Part shown: one piece after another, positions 45,137 through 54,808 of the stretch
How positions within the stretch are numbered: the stretch's first letter is position 1
How the letters are laid out: each line of letters begins with the position of its first letter
DNA from: Bin55 sp963667455
Lineage (GTDB): Bacteria; Pseudomonadota; Gammaproteobacteria; Pseudomonadales; Azotimanducaceae
NCBI GenBank assembly: GCA_963667455.2
Contig: CAXXFR010000013.1
Location: forward strand, 344,509 to 408,508
DNA length: 64,000 bases
Reading direction: 5' to 3'
The notes under the pieces: model-generated
Told to the model about the DNA's origin: nothing
Seen by the model: only the letters and a program-made list of their open reading frames with translations
Database searches by the model: none
Program-made: the position numbers and the translations under genes

Positions 45137-45757
45137 CTAGGCGGGCGTTGACTTCTCGAGAGATCTGTCTGAGAGCTCAAGATATCGGTTGTGAAGCAAT
45201 TGTACTTTCGGCACCAAGTCCTCGATGGTTCCATCGTTGGTCAGAACGTCGTCTGCAAGAGCCAATCTCGCCTGCCGGCCGAGTTGTGACCCGATCATGG
45301 TCTTCGCAAGTTCTTCGCCGATGTTGTCTCGGTCAATTGTTCTGCGAATCTGAACCTCCTCGGGAACATCGACCACCAATACTCGATCGTACAGAGGGCT
45401 TCGAGAACGCATGAGTGGATTGACCACAATCACATACTTCGACGAAGCACTCTCGATGAGTTCGACGGTTCTTTGTCCAACAAGCGGATGGGTTAGACGT
45501 TCGAGCCACCTTCGCTCGGCGGTGTCGTCAAATACAAGCTGGCGAAGCCGAGCACGATTTAAGAAACCGTCTTCGAGCAGGATGTCTTCTCCAAAGTGAT
45601 CAACGATGCTTCGTAGAGCATCGGTTCCGGGTTCAACGATGTCCCGAGAGATCTGGTCTTGCTCAACGATGTCGATTCCCAGTTGCTCGAAGAGAGTTGC
45701 CACCACACTTTTGCCGGAACCTATTCCACCAGTCAGTACTACAGTCCATTTGGACAT
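45137..45757 (-). CDS. coaE: Dephospho-CoA kinase
   Basis: The 206-residue P-loop kinase has VVLTGGIGSGKSVVATLF (Walker A), GIDIVEQDQISRDIVEPG and HPLVGQRTVELIE, followed by VVDVPEEVQIRRTIDRDNI. It does the last step of coenzyme A synthesis. Start ATG 45757, 57 bases after pilD on the same strand. Length and motifs are complete. Confidence 0.93.
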   Translation of the reverse strand: MSKWTVVLTGGIGSGKSVVATLFEQLGIDIVEQDQISRDIVEPGTDALRSIVDHFGEDILLEDGFLNRARLRQLVFDDTAERRWLERLTHPLVGQRTVELIESASSKYVIVVNPLMRSRSPLYDRVLVVDVPEEVQIRRTIDRDNIGEELAKTMIGSQLGRQARLALADDVLTNDGTIEDLVPKVQLLHNRYLELSDRSLEKSTPA

Positions 45758-45814
45758 AGAGTGTGCAATGCTCCCTAACGTTTTCTCGCCGACAACGACG
45801 AGGTGTTGAAGCTC

Positions 45815-46672
45815 CTACGGACTCAGTGCTATGAGATGCATGAGTTGCTCCCGTAACAGAATCGTAGAGACTGCGGCTGTCGCAAGGAACGGTCCGAACG
45901 GAATGCCTTCTTCCGACGAGTATCTTCCTCGAACGAGTTCCCACAGTCCGTAAACAATACCGAGCGCAAACGCAATCACCACAAGCATGGGCAATAATTG
46001 CCACCCCACCCACGCTCCAATAGCGGCGTGGAGCTTGAAGTCTCCTTCGCCCATTCCATTTCGGCCGATCGCTAACTTAAATCCGTGATTGATGAGCCAG
46101 AACGATAGGTAGCCGGCAATTGCACCGATAGCCGCAGAGTCGACAGTTGCAAGGAATCGAGAAGTGGGCAAGAGCACACAAGCCAATAGTCCAAGGAACA
46201 GCAGGGGATATGAGAGTTCGTTCGGGAGCTGACCATGCTCGAAATCGATTATCGCCAAGGCTGTCAAGATGACGACCGCCGCGATCAGAAATAGAGACTC
46301 GACGGACATTCCGGCAATTGCGACGATCCACACCACCAAACCGCAGACGATCGCTTCAACAATGGGATAGCGCACAGAGATGTCCGCTCCGCAACTGGTG
46401 CACTTGCCCCGAATCAAGATCCAGCTAACTATGGGTATCAGATCCAGCAGACGAATGGGTGTCTGACACGATGGGCAATGTGAGCGAGGCCAGAAAAGGT
46501 TCAGCGTCGTGCTCTCTGGAGCTTCAATGCCCAGGATTTCATGAGCTTCTGTGCGTATGCGTCGTTCATTCATGACCGGAATGCGCGAGATGACTACATT
46601 GGTCAGACTGCCGATCGCCAGTCCGAAGCATCCGGCGATGCACAAAGCAATCCAGATTGGCAGTTCTAGCAT
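45815..46672 (-). CDS. pilD: Type 4 prepilin peptidase
   Basis: The 285-residue polytopic aspartic protease has an N-terminal cytoplasmic domain with two CxxC pairs (CPSCQTPI and CTSCGADISVRYPIVE), IGSLTNVVISRIP, and the catalytic Asp motifs ALAIIDFEHGQLPN and GMGEGDFKLHAAIGAWVG. It cleaves and N-methylates type IV pilins or type II secretion pseudopilins. The pilB and pilC genes that often precede it are not here, so its substrates are encoded elsewhere. Start ATG 46672. Confidence 0.92.
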   Translation of the reverse strand: MLELPIWIALCIAGCFGLAIGSLTNVVISRIPVMNERRIRTEAHEILGIEAPESTTLNLFWPRSHCPSCQTPIRLLDLIPIVSWILIRGKCTSCGADISVRYPIVEAIVCGLVVWIVAIAGMSVESLFLIAAVVILTALAIIDFEHGQLPNELSYPLLFLGLLACVLLPTSRFLATVDSAAIGAIAGYLSFWLINHGFKLAIGRNGMGEGDFKLHAAIGAWVGWQLLPMLVVIAFALGIVYGLWELVRGRYSSEEGIPFGPFLATAAVSTILLREQLMHLIALSP

Positions 46673-46707
46673 CGATTGGCTGGGACGGTGGTTACCGAAG
46701 TCAAGAA

Positions 46708-46713
46708 TATAAT
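46708..46713 (+). promoter_or_regulatory. Putative -10 box of the tRNA-Thr gene
   Basis: A perfect TATAAT lies 18 bases before the mature tRNA, a normal distance for a stable-RNA promoter. No good -35 hexamer is visible 16-18 bases further upstream. Confidence 0.4.
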
Positions 46714-46730
46714 TTAATCGGACTCCCGAT

Positions 46731-46807
46731 GCCGGAATAGCTCAGTTAGGCAGAGCGACTGATTCGTAATCAGTAGGTCCGCAGTTCGAATCTGCGTTCC
46801 GGCACCA
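46731..46807 (+). tRNA. tRNA-Thr (anticodon CGT)
   Basis: The 77-base cloverleaf has acceptor stem GCCGGAA (46731-46737) pairing with TTCCGGC (46797-46803), discriminator A and encoded CCA. The D-arm reads GCTCAGTTAGGCAGAGC. The anticodon stem ACTGA/TCAGT holds loop TTCGTAA with anticodon CGT, reading ACG, and the T-arm contains GTTCGAATC. The sequence resembles E. coli thrW. It borders an accessory island, and thrW-like genes are common integration sites. Confidence 0.95.
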
Positions 46808-47273
46808 AGATTGGATGAGCACAAGACACCGAGGGTGGTGTCTCATACCGATCAAGGACGTGCCCAGCAATGCTAAAGCATCTTCCCCCTTTTTCTGGGT
46901 AGACGTGGATGTGCCCCGGTTTCACGGCATCCAACGCGCCCCAAAGAGCTCGCTCAGATATCCTGCGCACTTCCGTCCAAGGTTTCATTGGCGGAGTGCG
47001 AATATCAACCGAAGAGGCAGAACGGAATTCCGGCTCGTAAGCATCTGATGTACGAATGAGAAGTTGTTTGACGAGACTCTCTTGTTCGCCTTTAGGGGAT
47101 AGTATGAGATGCAAGAATAGTGAACTGACACGCACGAACTGAACGACTTAGTCTTCTTACTCATCCAAAAAGCGATTCCATACAGGCCCTAAAGTTTCAC
47201 CGGAATGTGAGTCAAATAATCCGACCATTCTTTGCATTTTTTGCATCGTAAAATCCCCAAAGCATGCAAATTG
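46808..47273. other. Non-coding gap between tRNA-Thr and the restriction-modification genes
   Basis: About 465 bases with no convincing gene: the open frames either run through the tRNA or have no protein character. No integrase and no repeat of the tRNA 3' end was found. The stretch nearest the methyltransferase stop is A/T-rich. It has an inverted repeat, TTTGCAT (47240-47246) with ATGCAAA (47264-47270), which may end the minus-strand transcript. Confidence 0.5.
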
Positions 47274-49841
47274 TTAGGTGATGTCGACTACATTGGTCAT
47301 TTCCGTTCCACTTGTAGTAATGATCCGCACTGCGATTTTACCGCTAGTCGGCTTCTTGAAGGGTGTTGACCTACACGAGAGAACTGCTTCCCATTCTCTC
47401 TGGTCCAGTTGTCCAGCAATAGCATTCTTCAAGCGACCTAGCTGACGATCGTTTCGCTTGTTTGGGAAGTGAATACGATTAGCGAAAAAAGAACTTCCGT
47501 TGTAATTGATGTCCAACATCCATGTGTCAATGTCAGACTGCTCGCCACGGCGTACATTTCCCGAGGATGGATCATAGGTGTCCCACCCAATAATCTCAAC
47601 TGAATAATGATTACCAGACTCGTCATTTATCTGAATATTGGGCTCTCCAATCGCAACAATCGCCCGATCCATTTCGGAGTCCTTTAGTCCTGCAATGATC
47701 AAGTCTCGGTTTGCTTGAGCTTTGATAACGTCTAAACGGCCTAACGAGTACTTTCGTTCGCATCTTGTGTCAGGTGCGAATGAGAAAGCAATTACAACTA
47801 GCAAGTCCGCAGCGGTGTGGGCGACATCGTCGGCGGCTCGATCTACTAGGAATTGCGGCACGGTTTGGTCATCCGATACTACAGCCAAAACCGCTTGCTT
47901 CGATTCGCCACTGTTACCGACCACCCGTGCAGTATGCGTTAAGAACGAGTGCGACTGTCCAGGCTCTATGTCTTTGAACACAAGACGATCATTTCCAATG
48001 ACGAGCCCGCTAACTCTAAGCGCATCAATGACAGAGTTCACACTATATAGACGATGATCGACTTCATCAGAGTCTCCAGCAAGACTTTCGTACTTGTAAG
48101 GAGACGTACTTTCGACTGTAAATGGTCCTGTTACTCGAACGATACCCTTTTTGACTAAGGGTCTACTGACTACGTAGTTTGGTTCGACGACTAAGTCATA
48201 ACCGAGGATGGATGCCGTGATCTTCGGATACCTCTCGTAGACGAATCCTCCACAGGGATCGACAGGATGCTCTTCCCCCTGTCTGGCGATTTCAGGCACA
48301 CCACCACTCAACTCTGCTTCCTTCGTCATTCCTTCGATTGAGCTCCTCAACAGAAACCAGTCGAATGTCCCGGTAAGCAACCTTTGCCTTGCCAATTGAA
48401 TCGGCACCGGTGACGAATCGCAGGTAATCCATCTTCTTCCCCATTTTTCGGCAACATATGCGGTAGTACCAGAACCACAGGTAATATCCATAACTAGGTC
48501 ACCGGGTTGTGTAGCCATCAGGATACAACGCTCGATAACCTTTTCGGATGTCTCGACAACGTAGTGAAGATCGTTCGCAAACATTTGAGTGGACCAAAAA
48601 TTGTTTACTTGACGACCAGGGTACTCATCAATGTAACGCTTCATCATCAACTCTCCGCCACTGGGTGCATGTGCCAGTCTGTTTTTTCGTGCTAGCTCTT
48701 CCAAGCCAGAGTGGCTGATAGACCAATGGGTATTCGGCGGAACTCGCCATGTTGTACCGTTCCACTCGAATGGTTCTGATCTCCCAGTGGTAGACTCGCC
48801 TTGTGATGCCAGTGTTATCCTCCTGAAGAGTCGACCTCCAGATGTCTCAATCAACGAAGGATCGGTTCTTTCCCGTTGAGTTAGCGGTCGTGAGGAACCG
48901 TCTGGATCTTCAACCATAGCGTAACTACTGAGAAATTCAAGCTGCTCTTTAACACTGCCCAAGTCTTCATACACCTTCTGAAATTTGATACTAGCAATAT
49001 CCTTGGCATACCAGAGAAGAAAGTCGCCAACATTTGGTAGCAGGTTTGAGGAACTATTACTGGTCTTTTGGAATTGAATCATCGATACCCTATTCTCACA
49101 TCCAAATACCTCATCAAGAATTAGAGCACAACGATTGACGTTCTCGTCTCCTATCTGCATGAAAAAACTTCCGCTTTCAAGCATAATGCTCCTTGCATGC
49201 GTTGCTATACGATAGACTTGATCCAAGTAGGAGTGAATTCCGTTTTTATAAGTATCTCGAAATGGTTTGATACTCTCAGGTTCTATCGGAAGCGAGCTTC
49301 GGTCTTCCTTTACAATCCTTGAATCTGTTTTTGGTTGAAAGTTTGAGTTGAACTTGATTCCAAACGGCGGATCAAAAAAGAACATCTGTACTCCTTTTGT
49401 TCCGTGCCCATAACCCTCCTTTGCAGCTAGCGACGACATGACCGAAACCGAATCTCCCTTTATCAAGCGATTCTGCCAACTGCCTTCATATTCGTACCAT
49501 TTATATCTCGCATCTTCGGGCAATCCATTAAAGTCAGAAAACAAGTCACCGTAGTTTCCTCTACTTCGTTCAATAGAATCGCCTTGAAGCTGCCTTATCC
49601 AACTCTCCGGATGAAGTTTTTCATGGATGTATAACGGATAAGCCGATGATTCGATAGCTGATAGGTTCTCGGACCGGTCCCATGCTAAGAGAGGTCCTTC
49701 CCTTGTTCGAATTGATGGTTGATACGGCTGCGGAAGTGTATCTTCGGGCCGCATGTACGGAACCGATTGCTCAGTGGGCACATTTGTTCGTGAGGAACTC
49801 TCGTGCTTTAAAGAGTCGATAATTCTTGGCTTCTTAGTCAT
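47274..49841 (-). CDS. Type III-like site-specific DNA methyltransferase (Mod)
   Basis: The protein has 855 residues. It has the beta-class N6/N4 amino-methyltransferase order: catalytic motif IV FFFDPPFGIKFNSNF (about residue 154) comes before SAM-binding motif I ITCGSGTTAYVAEKWGRRWI (about 450). DPPF replaces the commoner DPPY. The middle carries a target-recognition region, and the last ~300 residues are an extension of no recognised fold. It lies 16 bases downstream of the helicase-nuclease gene on the same strand, a Res-Mod pair. It should methylate the recognition site on one strand. The gene is visibly richer in A/T and rare codons (ATA, TTA, AGA) than its neighbours, which suggests transfer. 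Confidence 0.88.
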   Translation of the reverse strand: MTKKPRIIDSLKHESSSRTNVPTEQSVPYMRPEDTLPQPYQPSIRTREGPLLAWDRSENLSAIESSAYPLYIHEKLHPESWIRQLQGDSIERSRGNYGDLFSDFNGLPEDARYKWYEYEGSWQNRLIKGDSVSVMSSLAAKEGYGHGTKGVQMFFFDPPFGIKFNSNFQPKTDSRIVKEDRSSLPIEPESIKPFRDTYKNGIHSYLDQVYRIATHARSIMLESGSFFMQIGDENVNRCALILDEVFGCENRVSMIQFQKTSNSSSNLLPNVGDFLLWYAKDIASIKFQKVYEDLGSVKEQLEFLSSYAMVEDPDGSSRPLTQRERTDPSLIETSGGRLFRRITLASQGESTTGRSEPFEWNGTTWRVPPNTHWSISHSGLEELARKNRLAHAPSGGELMMKRYIDEYPGRQVNNFWSTQMFANDLHYVVETSEKVIERCILMATQPGDLVMDITCGSGTTAYVAEKWGRRWITCDSSPVPIQLARQRLLTGTFDWFLLRSSIEGMTKEAELSGGVPEIARQGEEHPVDPCGGFVYERYPKITASILGYDLVVEPNYVVSRPLVKKGIVRVTGPFTVESTSPYKYESLAGDSDEVDHRLYSVNSVIDALRVSGLVIGNDRLVFKDIEPGQSHSFLTHTARVVGNSGESKQAVLAVVSDDQTVPQFLVDRAADDVAHTAADLLVVIAFSFAPDTRCERKYSLGRLDVIKAQANRDLIIAGLKDSEMDRAIVAIGEPNIQINDESGNHYSVEIIGWDTYDPSSGNVRRGEQSDIDTWMLDINYNGSSFFANRIHFPNKRNDRQLGRLKNAIAGQLDQREWEAVLSCRSTPFKKPTSGKIAVRIITTSGTEMTNVVDIT

Positions 49842-49857
49842 GCTGACTAGTTTCCTC

Positions 49858-52746
49858 TTAGCTTGTAAGTGCCTCAGTTAGCGCTCGGCGAATGGATCGG
49901 CTTCTTGAGTCTCTCAAATACAAGTACTTCCAGCACTTGCCCTTCGACCACGCCTGCATTCCGTTTACGCTAGGAATCCAGAACTCCTCGGCATACATGC
50001 GCTTTGCGAGTGCGTCGTCGTCTTCAATTCCCTTAAACTCGATGACAAGAACAATCGTCATTCCCTCTGTAGGGATACCGTGAGCAATGAAGTCAGGCTC
50101 ATATCGTCTCCATCGCAAGCTAGCCGTATCAAACCATGGAATCTGTAGGCCAATTTTTTCATTGCGAGCCCAGCGAGATACGTGTGAGTGTGAATCCAAT
50201 ACTTGCACGATTCTACTCTCGGGTTCGGAATCGCATACAGCTCGATTGATTTCCGAACGTTCTGTCGGTGGACAAAGCTGGCACGCTGTCTTGTAGTTGA
50301 CATTACTAGTAGACTTGACCGGAATCTGTTTGTCAATCACACCCTCGAGAGCGACCTTCCACCCCAGCGATTCGGAAGTGATAGCGTCCAATATCTGGTC
50401 TGCTATGATGCTTGTTAGGCTGTCGGGCTGTTGAGTATCTAATGATATACACTGGGGGAACACTGAAGTATTCTCGTGACGCCACCAGTCCCGAACTATC
50501 TGTGAGAATTGGCGAAACACATTTCGGTTGTTCAATGATGAAAACCCCATGTTTTGAGTACCAATCCGTGCCAAGAATCTGTCAGTACAAACAGCAGCCA
50601 AACGAAGAATCGCAGATCGTTCTGAGGTGCCTTTAATTTCGATGGATGAAGTCTCTCCAATGACACCTTTTGTCTCGATACTCTCAAGTTGCATCTCGTC
50701 GAACCTAAAATTCATGATCTTGCTTGAATCTAAGTGGATTTTGCCGATCTGGTCGACTGTGTATCTGTAGTGGTCGATACATGGAAATTCTATATGGTAC
50801 CGCTGCTTTCTTTCTGGTACTGAATAAATATGAGTCAATTCCACTGGCGGAGTATTATCCCGACTCTTCATAAATTCAAACGGTACACCAAAGATGTCAG
50901 CATAACATTCTGTTAGTTTACCATCTGCTTGAATCGTATGCTCGGTTCTCCTTAGCGATCTTCCGACAACCTGCTCGCACAAAAGGGCTGAACCAAATTG
51001 TCTGAATCCGAATACACTAGTTACATTTCTACAGTCCCAACCTTCAGTAAGCATTGAGACAGAGACCACACATCGAATGTTTGATCCCAATTCCCCCTTC
51101 TTGCCCACTGTCATATAGATATCTCGCAGGCGTTCCTGAAACTTAGTTCTTGCTCCCCTCACTCCATGAAGATCCGGCGCGTGGACCTTAATTTGTTCGT
51201 CCAAGATCGACCGATCACTTCCGATAGATAGTTGGTTGCTTTCATCCATATTTGACGCGACCAATACAGTCCGTGGCTTTGATACCGGCCCGGCTGCGTC
51301 GTCTCGGACATTTGAAAAGTGACGAATTCTTCCCGACACCCAACCGTCGGCTGACTCATAGCCTGCAATGTACTTGTAGAGTTCAACCGCATTGGCAATT
51401 GTGTTCGCAACCACTATGAATACAGGCTCGACTCCTCGATACTGCCTCCAGGTAACAGCGGCTTCTTCTTCGTGGTTGCGAGCAAGGGAGTCCAGCAGAA
51501 TTTTCACAGGATTTTGAAGACTCTCGCACTTGAGCTCCTTATCTGTAGTATTTTCGTAAATCTTTCTCGCTACTGGCTGTTGAGCCTCGTCCCCGTCAAC
51601 ACTTGGAAGGCGAGGGATTTTAACCAGTCCTGATTCAATTGACTCCAATAGCGGAAAATCTGTTATTGTCCATGGAAATAACATAGAATCCATTGACTTC
51701 TGGTGTTGCAAGTACATTGGGGTAGCAGAGAAATCGAGTACCATGTCTAACATATTAGATTTGTGAAGTTGTTTCAGAGCACTTGCCCACATCATCCGGT
51801 TCCGTCGCTCTCGATTGTCCTCTCCTTGCTCCTTTCGGGCTGTAAATCGGCAATGGTGCGCTTCATCGTTGAGAACGACGAACTTCTTGGACTTGTCGTG
51901 ATCTCTAAGGAGCCTGTCAATCATCTGGGTGGGTGTCTCGACCCATTCATCGCCAGCTACTCCTACAACTTGCCTGTGAATTCTACTTGGTGGAGATCTA
52001 AAGCCGGACACATCTCTTGGTGCAAAGGTTTGGAAATTCAGTACCGACAGTTTGAGCTTTAGGATGTCTTCTCGATACTTTCTTGGAACCATATCGACTG
52101 CTTGCTCCTTTAGGCTTAATAGTTGATACTTGATGGATAGGTTGGGGGTAATTACCAAGGCGTTCTCTGTTCCTCTAACAATGGCTAACCAGGCAAGCAT
52201 CATGGCCATCACCTTGGTCTTGCCGGATCCCGTCGCCATTTTAAATGCGTAACGTTCAATTTCCTCATTGTATTGACCACTAATTCTCTTGATCGAATCG
52301 ACTATTTCATTCCACTGGGTTCGCTCCACTGATTTCGATGAATATCCGCCTTCAAAGATCCATGCAATCGTCTCTAGGCACTCTACCTGACACCAGAATG
52401 GTCGGGGCTCTAAGTCGCTACCTGCAAAGTATTCAAGAAGACTGCGAGTGAGCAAGCTGGCGGTTGGGTATCCGTCGTGTCTCCACTTGCGTACTTGGGT
52501 TCGTATTCGGTTAATGCTTTGATAGGGTTCCAAGTTGGGATCTGCCACTCTTGAGTGACTATCGCTTGGAACCGGTACCAGTTCGGCACTCTCTCTGCGA
52601 CCCTTGGCGACTGATTCAGTCGCTCTTCCTTGAGAGTCGAGTATCCAGTGTCCGGAGGGCTCTTCGTAGGGCGAATTCAGAATCCATCTTTTACGGTTCT
52701 GTGTTTTCTCAATCATCGTTAAGACATCTTCTCCAGATTGACCCAC
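49858..52746 (-). CDS. Type III-like restriction enzyme subunit (Res, DEAD/DEAH helicase-nuclease)
   Basis: This 962-residue SF2 helicase has Walker A KMATGSGKTKVMAMMLAWLA (about residue 171), DEAH in LNDEAHHC (about 293), FSATP (about 336), and motifs V/VI in SMLTEGWDCRNVTSVFGFRQ and EQVVGRSLRR. The C-terminus has YEPDFIAHG and VLVIEFKG, a PD-(D/E)xK nuclease core. It would cut unmodified DNA after ATP-driven translocation, with the downstream methyltransferase as partner. The gene family with methyltransferases of this length may be the one called BPTD_3080-type; I cannot confirm that here. Start ATG 52746; ATG 52713 is an alternative. Confidence 0.88.
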   Translation of the reverse strand: MGQSGEDVLTMIEKTQNRKRWILNSPYEEPSGHWILDSQGRATESVAKGRRESAELVPVPSDSHSRVADPNLEPYQSINRIRTQVRKWRHDGYPTASLLTRSLLEYFAGSDLEPRPFWCQVECLETIAWIFEGGYSSKSVERTQWNEIVDSIKRISGQYNEEIERYAFKMATGSGKTKVMAMMLAWLAIVRGTENALVITPNLSIKYQLLSLKEQAVDMVPRKYREDILKLKLSVLNFQTFAPRDVSGFRSPPSRIHRQVVGVAGDEWVETPTQMIDRLLRDHDKSKKFVVLNDEAHHCRFTARKEQGEDNRERRNRMMWASALKQLHKSNMLDMVLDFSATPMYLQHQKSMDSMLFPWTITDFPLLESIESGLVKIPRLPSVDGDEAQQPVARKIYENTTDKELKCESLQNPVKILLDSLARNHEEEAAVTWRQYRGVEPVFIVVANTIANAVELYKYIAGYESADGWVSGRIRHFSNVRDDAAGPVSKPRTVLVASNMDESNQLSIGSDRSILDEQIKVHAPDLHGVRGARTKFQERLRDIYMTVGKKGELGSNIRCVVSVSMLTEGWDCRNVTSVFGFRQFGSALLCEQVVGRSLRRTEHTIQADGKLTECYADIFGVPFEFMKSRDNTPPVELTHIYSVPERKQRYHIEFPCIDHYRYTVDQIGKIHLDSSKIMNFRFDEMQLESIETKGVIGETSSIEIKGTSERSAILRLAAVCTDRFLARIGTQNMGFSSLNNRNVFRQFSQIVRDWWRHENTSVFPQCISLDTQQPDSLTSIIADQILDAITSESLGWKVALEGVIDKQIPVKSTSNVNYKTACQLCPPTERSEINRAVCDSEPESRIVQVLDSHSHVSRWARNEKIGLQIPWFDTASLRWRRYEPDFIAHGIPTEGMTIVLVIEFKGIEDDDALAKRMYAEEFWIPSVNGMQAWSKGKCWKYLYLRDSRSRSIRRALTEALTS

Positions 52747-53479
52747 GTCATTCTTCTACCCTGAAGGATGCGGCGGAGTGGGAAGAAAACATGCAAGCAA
52801 GACCGTTCGCTCACCGGTGTAGCAAAAGCGTGTTGAGTCGAAATCCAGTTTAGATCTGCCGCAATCGTAGCGTTCCTAAACCGGTCAAATTAGGAATCGA
52901 GCAATGCACAGGTGATCGCAGTGCCTGCTAGCCCGGGATTCGGCGAATATGGTAGCAAATCTTGGGCTCTCCGACCATTCTCCTCGCTTAGGCAAGTGTT
53001 TGAGAAGACATGATGATCTCGATTATGTAATTGATTTCTTTGAATCTTGTGGACACGAAGGAGCGGAAGCACCTAGGTCGGATCGAGACATGGAGGTCCG
53101 GTTGTACCGGGAGCATCGTACGGATGCTCAATGGGTACGACCGACCGGATGTAGAGTTGCCAGTGTGGAACGAAAGGAAGAGCATGGTCGTTGGAGGGAC
53201 GGCCACCGTCGAGAAGGCTCACTGAAGGTCGGCGTGACCGCTAGTCGGCTACAGGCGAACTGGCTCTCACGGGCGTGCATGAAGGTTGATGTCACCACCC
53301 GGCCTAAGTGCGCAAGAAGGGACTCAACACTGGTCGATTGGTGGGTATCGACAATGAACCAGAATCTGAATCTTTTCAGGTGGGACAGTAAGTCCTTCAG
53401 GCAATTGCTAGAGGAGTTCGGCTGATTTTGAATTCAATTACGTTGGATTTACGATAGATTTTCTGATCAAACTACTATA
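52747..53479. other. Unassigned stretch between the Res gene and the nuclease gene
   Basis: About 730 bases. A plus-strand open frame of 158 codons (52949-53425) is Arg-rich, has no hydrophobic core pattern or known motif and no ribosome binding site, so I do not call it a gene. GAGCAT-CGTACGG-ATGCTC (about 53111-53129) is a perfect hairpin. The last 60 bases are A/T-rich and hold a TATAAT at 53476-53481, which overlaps the start codon proposed for the nuclease. The stretch may be a decayed remnant inside the island. Confidence 0.35.
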
Positions 53480-54679
53480 ATGAGACATAATCGTTCTTTG
53501 CTCAAAGTGTTAGCGGTGGTCCAGAACTTTCTCCCTGAACACATCCCGAGTCAAACAGTTTTAGGAACGCGAAATACGCTTCAGTGTCTGAAGCGTGGAA
53601 AGGCAGTCAGCGCGACTCCTGAGGAATTGGTACGTCAACGCATCGTTAGGTGGTTGATGGTCGACAAAAAGTGGCCCAAGAAAAAGATTAAATTCGAGAG
53701 GAGTTACGATTGGGTAGGAGATCCGAACCGAGACCGTATCCGGCCCGACATTGAACTGATCGGCGAGGACGAGGAGACTGTCGTTGTTGTGGAATGCAAG
53801 GCTCCCGATACTCCGCTCGGACCACAAGTCGAGAAACAGGCTCGCGAATACGCCATCAAGACCAATTCCCAGTACATTTGGCTCTCGAATGGAGAGCAGC
53901 ACAAGTTCTTGAGACGGATATCAAAGGGGCGATGGGAACCTTCTTCATCAATCGAACCATTGAATGCAGAGTGTGATCAACGGGACTATCACTTCGATGT
54001 TCCTAGTTCGGACGACTCCAGTGTAGTTGATGAGTATTTTGAGCAGAACTTCTATGATTATGGCTTCGCGGACCTAGCACAAAACGAAAGACAGATTGTT
54101 CTTGCGGTGCACAGACTCTTGTTCCAGGTACAGAAGAAGCTACCTTATTCTTTCAACGGTGTTCATGTGCTTGAGGATCTTGGTCCCAGTAGATATGTGT
54201 TTGGCAACGCAAGCGGTGGAAGCTGGGATGGGCTATATGCGGACTTTATTGCTGCAACATCTGGTCGAGTCGAGGCACTCTCAGTTTCGGTGTACCCATG
54301 GACCTGGTCACCATCGGAAATTCGTATCTGTGTTGGAGTCCGAAAGCCGGGTATGCATCACCACGCGCTACAGATGAATATGAAACATAGCGAATGGGAT
54401 AAGCGGAAGCGGTGCTGGCGAGTTTTCCACGACGGGAGAATGTCTGCGGCAAAGAACGAAGATGTGTTGAAATCCTGTGAAGAGTCTGGTCTAGGTGATC
54501 TAGTTCAGGAACGCGAAAACGGAAGGGAACACCTGTACTTGGGTGATCTTCATGTAGCAGGCAACGTTACCTGGAACAACTCCCGGAATTTCCTCGCGAA
54601 CCTCTTGCACTACGGAATAATTCGTACGAATCTGAGGGATGCATTAAGGGCTCGTCGCTCTCGGAGACGATCCCGATAG
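53480..54679 (+). CDS. HsdR-N-type PD-(D/E)xK nuclease with unknown C-terminal domain
   Basis: The protein has 399 residues. Residues about 45-150 match the type I restriction enzyme R-protein N-terminal nuclease: LVRQRIVRWLMVDKKWPKKKI, RIRPDIELIG, VVVVECKAP (Asp, Glu-x-Lys catalytic set) and QAREYAIKTNSQYIWLSNG. There is no helicase, so it is a stand-alone nuclease. Residues about 190-385 are an unrecognised domain with GGSWDGLYADFI, YPWTWSPSEIRICVG and WNNSRNFLANLLHYGI; the very end is Arg-rich. A TATAAT overlaps the ATG, so the transcript may be leaderless or the true start later (for example GTG 53507). It is probably an accessory defence nuclease of the island. Confidence 0.7.
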   Translation: MRHNRSLLKVLAVVQNFLPEHIPSQTVLGTRNTLQCLKRGKAVSATPEELVRQRIVRWLMVDKKWPKKKIKFERSYDWVGDPNRDRIRPDIELIGEDEETVVVVECKAPDTPLGPQVEKQAREYAIKTNSQYIWLSNGEQHKFLRRISKGRWEPSSSIEPLNAECDQRDYHFDVPSSDDSSVVDEYFEQNFYDYGFADLAQNERQIVLAVHRLLFQVQKKLPYSFNGVHVLEDLGPSRYVFGNASGGSWDGLYADFIAATSGRVEALSVSVYPWTWSPSEIRICVGVRKPGMHHHALQMNMKHSEWDKRKRCWRVFHDGRMSAAKNEDVLKSCEESGLGDLVQERENGREHLYLGDLHVAGNVTWNNSRNFLANLLHYGIIRTNLRDALRARRSRRRSR

Positions 54680-54741
54680 AGTTCTATCTCTCTAGGCAAG
54701 GGTACACAGCAACTTACCACTCACGCGGAGACTGCGATGTC

Positions 54742-54808
54742 CAGCCTAGTTCTTGTCGCAAGTCATTGAATCAAGAATTTGTCGCACCAGCACAAGGATG
54801 CTAGGCTG
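54742..54808. repeat. Inverted repeat CAGCCTAG / CTAGGCTG
   Basis: Eight-base perfect arms at 54742-54749 and 54801-54808 are separated by 51 bases. Inside are two copies of TTGTCGCA (about 54753 and 54779). A second hairpin, GGGACT-CGG-AGTCCC, lies just to the right (about 54818-54832). The set occupies the gap between the nuclease gene and nadC and may mark the right edge of the island or a bidirectional terminator. No T-run follows. Confidence 0.3.

Noticed and set aside
46770..47135. 121-codon minus-strand frame running into tRNA-Thr
   Set aside because: Its C-terminus is the translated tRNA (PERRFELRTY type ending), a well-known false call.
47274..49841. DPPF in the methyltransferase as a sign of inactivity
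   Set aside because: DPPF is an accepted variant of the DPPY motif in amino-methyltransferases, and the SAM-binding motif is intact.
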